Source: Viridibacillus arvi (GTDB lineage Bacteria > Bacillota > Bacilli > Bacillales_A > Planococcaceae). Taken from it: a stretch of 64,000 bases of DNA. The notes beneath the pieces were generated by a model. That model saw only the letters and a list, made by a program, of their open reading frames with translations, was not told where the DNA came from and made no database searches. The DNA is taken from assembly GCF_001274945.1 (NCBI RefSeq), contig NZ_LILB01000005.1:19296-83295 (forward strand), given 5' to 3'. Shown here piece after piece: positions 61,235 through 64,000 of this stretch. Made by a program: the position numbers and the translations under genes. Position 1 is the first letter of the stretch. Each line of letters begins with the position of its first letter.

Positions 61235-62758
61235 TTAAATTTCTGGTTCATCTTTTTCTGTAACAATTACTCTTGAATTCCCCATCATGAAGACGAAAAC
61301 CACTGCTATGACAATTGGAACAAGTGCAAGGAGAAAGACGTGCGTAACTGAGTTGGACATTGCATTAACAATGACATCAAGAATCTCTGCAGGTATTTTC
61401 TCGCGTACACTTGGTTCAAAAATTTGTCTTATATCACCAACATTAAACATTGCTGAATTGGCACTTTCACCTAAACTTTTGAATCCTTCAGCTAATTTAT
61501 TTGTAAATACATTATTTTGGATCGTTCCAAAAATCGTGATTCCCATCGTCATTCCTAGCGTGCGAAGGAATGAATTAGTTGAATTCGCAGTTCCACGATA
61601 ACGAGCATCTAGATTATGCTGAGAAGCCGTCGGTAACAATGAGAATGAGAAGCCCATGCCAAAACCTACGAGAATCATATACAGCGTAAGAAGAACTCGA
61701 GCAGTATCTGGTGTGAGTGTACTAAGTAGGAACATACCTGCAAAATACGAAATAACAGAAATAATCATTAAGTTACGGTAGCTTATTTTCGTTAAGAAAA
61801 TACCACCAAATGCGCTTCCTGCAACGGAACCCAACATCATAGGCATGAGGATAAGACCAGCATTTGTTGCTGAAGCACCATATACAGCCTGAACATAAAT
61901 AGGAATATATACTGTCAAAATAATAAAGGTACCACCATATAAGAATGCCAAAATTTGCGAAGAAGCAAATAGACGACGCTTAAATAAGAAGAACGGAAGT
62001 ATTGGTTCTTCTGCTTTTAGCTCCACGAAAAAGAACACAATAAAGAAAATAGCAAAACTAACGAACAATGAAATAATCGGTGCTGAGTTCCAATCATACT
62101 GTTTACCGCCCAGTTCTAGTGCAAACATAAGGCTGATGACCGCAAGCACAAGCGTTGCCGCTCCCCACCAATCGATCTTTTGCTTCGTATGTACTGGAGA
62201 TTCCTTATAATTCTTCATAATTAATAAGAATGAAACGATACCGATTGGCAAATTAATATAAAATACCCATTCCCAACCAATATTATCTGTAATATAGGCA
62301 CCTAAAAGCGGTCCAACAACACTAGCAATACCAAATACCGCGCCCAAAAGACCCGTCATTTTTCCTCGTTTTTGTGGTGGGAATATGTCAAATACAATAG
62401 TAAATGCGATTGGCATTAAAGCGCCGGCACCAATTCCCTGAATAGCTCTGTATATACTAAGTTGCTCAATCGTTTGAGCAAAGCCACAAAGTGCAGAACC
62501 AATTACGAATACCGTTAATCCAAAAATAAAGAATCTCTTTCTGCCATACATATCGGATAATTTCCCGAAAATCGGCATACCTGCCATTGTTGTAACCATA
62601 TAAGCGGATGTAACCCAAACAAATTTGTCCATCCCTCCTAGTTGAGAAACGATGGTTCCCATAGCTGTCGCAACAATTGTATTGTCAATTGCCGACATAA
62701 AAATCGCTAGTAATAAGCCCGTTACAACTAGCTTTATGTTACTTTTTGAAGCTTCCAT
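61235..62758 (-). CDS. MFS multidrug exporter, EmrB/QacA (DHA2) family, 507 aa
   Basis: Fourteen predicted membrane helices. Motif A is GKLSDMYGRKRFF; motif C is GIASVVGPLLGAYITD, the antiporter motif of exporters. The first helix carries FMSAIDNTIVATAMG, typical of DHA2 drug-proton antiporters. The ATG follows AAGGGG. A divergent MarR gene shares its promoter region, and a UvrA2 gene lies downstream on the same strand. It probably exports drugs or other hydrophobic compounds. Confidence 0.92.
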   Translation of the reverse strand: MEASKSNIKLVVTGLLLAIFMSAIDNTIVATAMGTIVSQLGGMDKFVWVTSAYMVTTMAGMPIFGKLSDMYGRKRFFIFGLTVFVIGSALCGFAQTIEQLSIYRAIQGIGAGALMPIAFTIVFDIFPPQKRGKMTGLLGAVFGIASVVGPLLGAYITDNIGWEWVFYINLPIGIVSFLLIMKNYKESPVHTKQKIDWWGAATLVLAVISLMFALELGGKQYDWNSAPIISLFVSFAIFFIVFFFVELKAEEPILPFFLFKRRLFASSQILAFLYGGTFIILTVYIPIYVQAVYGASATNAGLILMPMMLGSVAGSAFGGIFLTKISYRNLMIISVISYFAGMFLLSTLTPDTARVLLTLYMILVGFGMGFSFSLLPTASQHNLDARYRGTANSTNSFLRTLGMTMGITIFGTIQNNVFTNKLAEGFKSLGESANSAMFNVGDIRQIFEPSVREKIPAEILDVIVNAMSNSVTHVFLLALVPIVIAVVFVFMMGNSRVIVTEKDEPEI

Positions 62759-62826
62759 TTATAAACCCCTTTGCAAATTATTAATGATTTCGATAGAATG
62801 AACTTGTATAATATCACGCTCATCAA

Positions 62827-62863
62827 ATATCTCGATAAACTAATATCTCGACCTTCAAGATAT
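62827..62863. promoter_or_regulatory. Probable MarR operator between the exporter and regulator genes
   Basis: A 21-base palindrome ATATCTCGA-CCT-TCAAGATAT (62843-62863) with one mismatch sits just upstream of the MarR ribosome binding site. A third half-site ATATCTCGA lies 16 bases further up (62827-62835). It is placed where binding would block both divergent genes, as for MarR/MepR-type repressors. Confidence 0.65.
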
Positions 62864-62891
62864 TTTCTTATTTTAAAAGGAGGTTTATCCT

Positions 62892-63395
62892 TTGTCAAGT
62901 CATCAAGATGATCCAACTCTAGATCCTCAAGAACAGTTCACTTCGCTAATGCGCGGTTTAGGAACACGTACGATATTACATCAGCAAAATGTTGCTGCCT
63001 CTTTAGGGTTATACAATAATGATTTTATTTCATTAGATATCCTACGTGAAACAGGTCCAATTACTGCTGGCGAGCTATCCAAAAAAACTGGGCTCGCTAC
63101 GGGTAGCATAACTTCCTTAGTAGACCGACTTGAAAAAATCGGTTATGTTCGGAGACAAAATGATCCCAATGACCGTCGCAGAGTCATCATAGTCCCTGAG
63201 TATGAATCTAAAGAAGAAATCCGTAATACGTACGAACCGCTTCATAAAGCAATGCTTAATCTAGCTTCCTCCTATACACCGGAAGAACTTGCTCTCATTT
63301 CGCAGTTTATAGGCAACGCGAGCACTGTATTAGAAGAGCAGATTCAACATCTCAGCTCCACTACACGTAGCAAATCTTCTAAAACAACACGCTAA
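62892..63395 (+). CDS. MarR-family transcriptional regulator, 167 aa
   Basis: Winged helix with ITAGELSKKTGLATGSITSLVDRLEKIGYV (about 57-86), wing DPNDRRRVIIV and long flanking dimerisation helices (HQQNVAASLGLYNNDFISLD and PEELALISQFIG). The start is TTG behind AAAGGAGG. It is divergent from the MFS exporter and probably represses it through the palindrome at 62843-62863, releasing it when a drug binds. Confidence 0.9.
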   Translation: MSSHQDDPTLDPQEQFTSLMRGLGTRTILHQQNVAASLGLYNNDFISLDILRETGPITAGELSKKTGLATGSITSLVDRLEKIGYVRRQNDPNDRRRVIIVPEYESKEEIRNTYEPLHKAMLNLASSYTPEELALISQFIGNASTVLEEQIQHLSSTTRSKSSKTTR

Positions 63396-63399
63396 AAAG

Positions 63400-63449
63400 A
63401 AAAGGACAGTTTCCTTATAGTCAATTGGCTAAGGAATACCGTCCTTTTT
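63400..63449. terminator. Terminator after the MarR gene
   Basis: AAAAGGAC-CCTTA pairs with TAAGG-GTCCTTTTT around an 11-base loop with small internal bulges; T tract on the plus strand. Confidence 0.75.
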
Positions 63450-63541
63450 ACTTTTAGTTAATCACAAGGGAAAGTAATCCAAATATACATTCTTGATTCA
63501 TTAACTCCAGTTCACAAACCTTACGTTAATGCCAATCTACT

Positions 63542-63907
63542 TTACCCTTCCAATAACGCTTTATAATAAATCAATTCGCCATCTACTTCTGCAATCAGCA
63601 TGAAGGTATCGTCATCCCCTACCGCAAATATCTTAGTTCCTTTAGCTAATTTACTTGCATAGAAATCTTTAAACATAGAACCAGTAGTTTTGCGCTTTTT
63701 GATTTCACCTAAAAAATCGCCCTTCCCAGCTTCAAACTCAATCATTTCTGTTTTCGAATAAATAATATCTTGATATTGCAAAATATCTATATCTGGATGC
63801 TCTTTCAATAGCTCTATTGCGGTTGGATTATGTGTAGCTGTTGAACAACCTACTAATACAACAAAAATGCTCATCAAAAAGATACAATATTTTATTAGAG
63901 TCCTCAT
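63542..63907 (-). CDS. Small lipoprotein, 121 aa
   Basis: Signal peptide ending in the lipobox VLVGCST, so it is lipid-anchored outside the cell. The mature part is IELLKEHPDIDILQYQDIIY, then a basic loop (GEIKKRKTTG) and beta strands KIFAVGDDDTFMLIAEVDGE. I recall similar short lipoproteins in Bacillus relatives, without function. It lies 17 bases after the stop of a gene entering from the right edge, so it may be the distal gene of an operon. Confidence 0.75.
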   Translation of the reverse strand: MRTLIKYCIFLMSIFVVLVGCSTATHNPTAIELLKEHPDIDILQYQDIIYSKTEMIEFEAGKGDFLGEIKKRKTTGSMFKDFYASKLAKGTKIFAVGDDDTFMLIAEVDGELIYYKALLEG

Positions 63908-63924
63908 GTAACCACACTCTCTGT

Positions 63925-64000
63925 TTATTCTGCATTACTATTAAACTCCACATAACTAGATTCTATTTTGACTGTAAGAGCAGTATATTGACCCTCACGA
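63925..64000 (-). CDS. C-terminal end of a gene cut by the window edge
   Basis: The minus strand is open from the edge to a TAA at 63925-63927 and ends REGQYTALTVKIESSYVEF then NSNAE. The alternating pattern suggests a beta strand. It is upstream of the lipoprotein gene on the same strand. No family can be named from 25 codons. Confidence 0.45.
   Translation of the reverse strand, partial: REGQYTALTVKIESSYVEFNSNAE

Noticed and set aside
1-64000. CRISPR array or other regularly spaced long repeats
   Set aside because: No set of direct repeats of 20 or more bases at regular spacing was seen; the only long repeats are the DinB duplication, the IS ends and the short IclR-gene fragment.

Overview
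The window is a low-GC, AT-rich stretch with strong AGGAGG-type ribosome binding sites, frequent TTG and GTG starts and many hairpin terminators. It looks chromosomal and comes from a Bacillaceae-type Firmicute. Recognisable Bacillus-type genes (ywbE, a yojN/yojO-like pair, a DUF6501-like protein) support this. A Lysinibacillus or Solibacillus relative is my inference. No complete rRNA or tRNA gene, CRISPR array or replication origin was seen.

Layout. 1-4.5 kb: the end of a secreted-protein gene, then an FtsX-type ABC exporter pair and small membrane proteins. 5.0-12.2 kb: a MarR regulator followed by a complete Dpp/Opp-type importer and an M24-fold hydrolase that has lost three metal ligands. 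12.5-14.8 kb: an orphan MurE-like ligase and an acetyltransferase. 15.0-17.8 kb: an anchored alpha/beta hydrolase with a two-component system. 17.8-21.9 kb: ywbE, a divergent DHFR-like/WYL pair, and an amidase with a tiny GatC-like partner. 22.2-27.4 kb: a peptide-antibiotic-type two-component system with its ABC transporter, and a triple direct repeat in front of the transporter genes. 27.5-32.4 kb: small membrane proteins, an IclR/aldo-keto reductase pair, and a broken copy of part of the IclR gene. 32.4-37.7 kb: a VWA/MoxR pair, a DUF6501-like protein, a TagO-like protein lacking its catalytic residues, and a second acetyltransferase. 37.7-48.4 kb: a ten-gene set on one strand with an Opp-type importer, two TIM-barrel isomerases, a Gfo/Idh oxidoreductase, a ROK regulator and a type II asparaginase. 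48.6-55.4 kb: small proteins, RecQ, a DUF3841 protein, a nucleoside deoxyribosyltransferase and a DinB protein. 55.4-58.6 kb: a decay zone with gene fragments, a tRNA-like 3' end, and a second DinB copy split by a complete IS1595-type element carrying a passenger gene. 58.6-64 kb: a short UvrA paralogue, a 14-helix drug exporter, its divergent MarR regulator, and a lipoprotein gene.

How the genes work together. Two independent oligopeptide-type uptake operons each end in enzymes that probably process the imported compound. Two export or resistance modules (BcrAB-like with a two-component system; UvrA2 with an MFS pump and MarR) suggest defence against antibiotics. The most unusual items are the TagO-like pseudoenzyme, the metal-site-deficient M24 protein, the amidase with its coupled 61-residue partner, the orphan MurE and the duplicated DinB locus. 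Several genes shorter than 60 codons with good ribosome binding sites are annotated; all functions are inferred from sequence alone.
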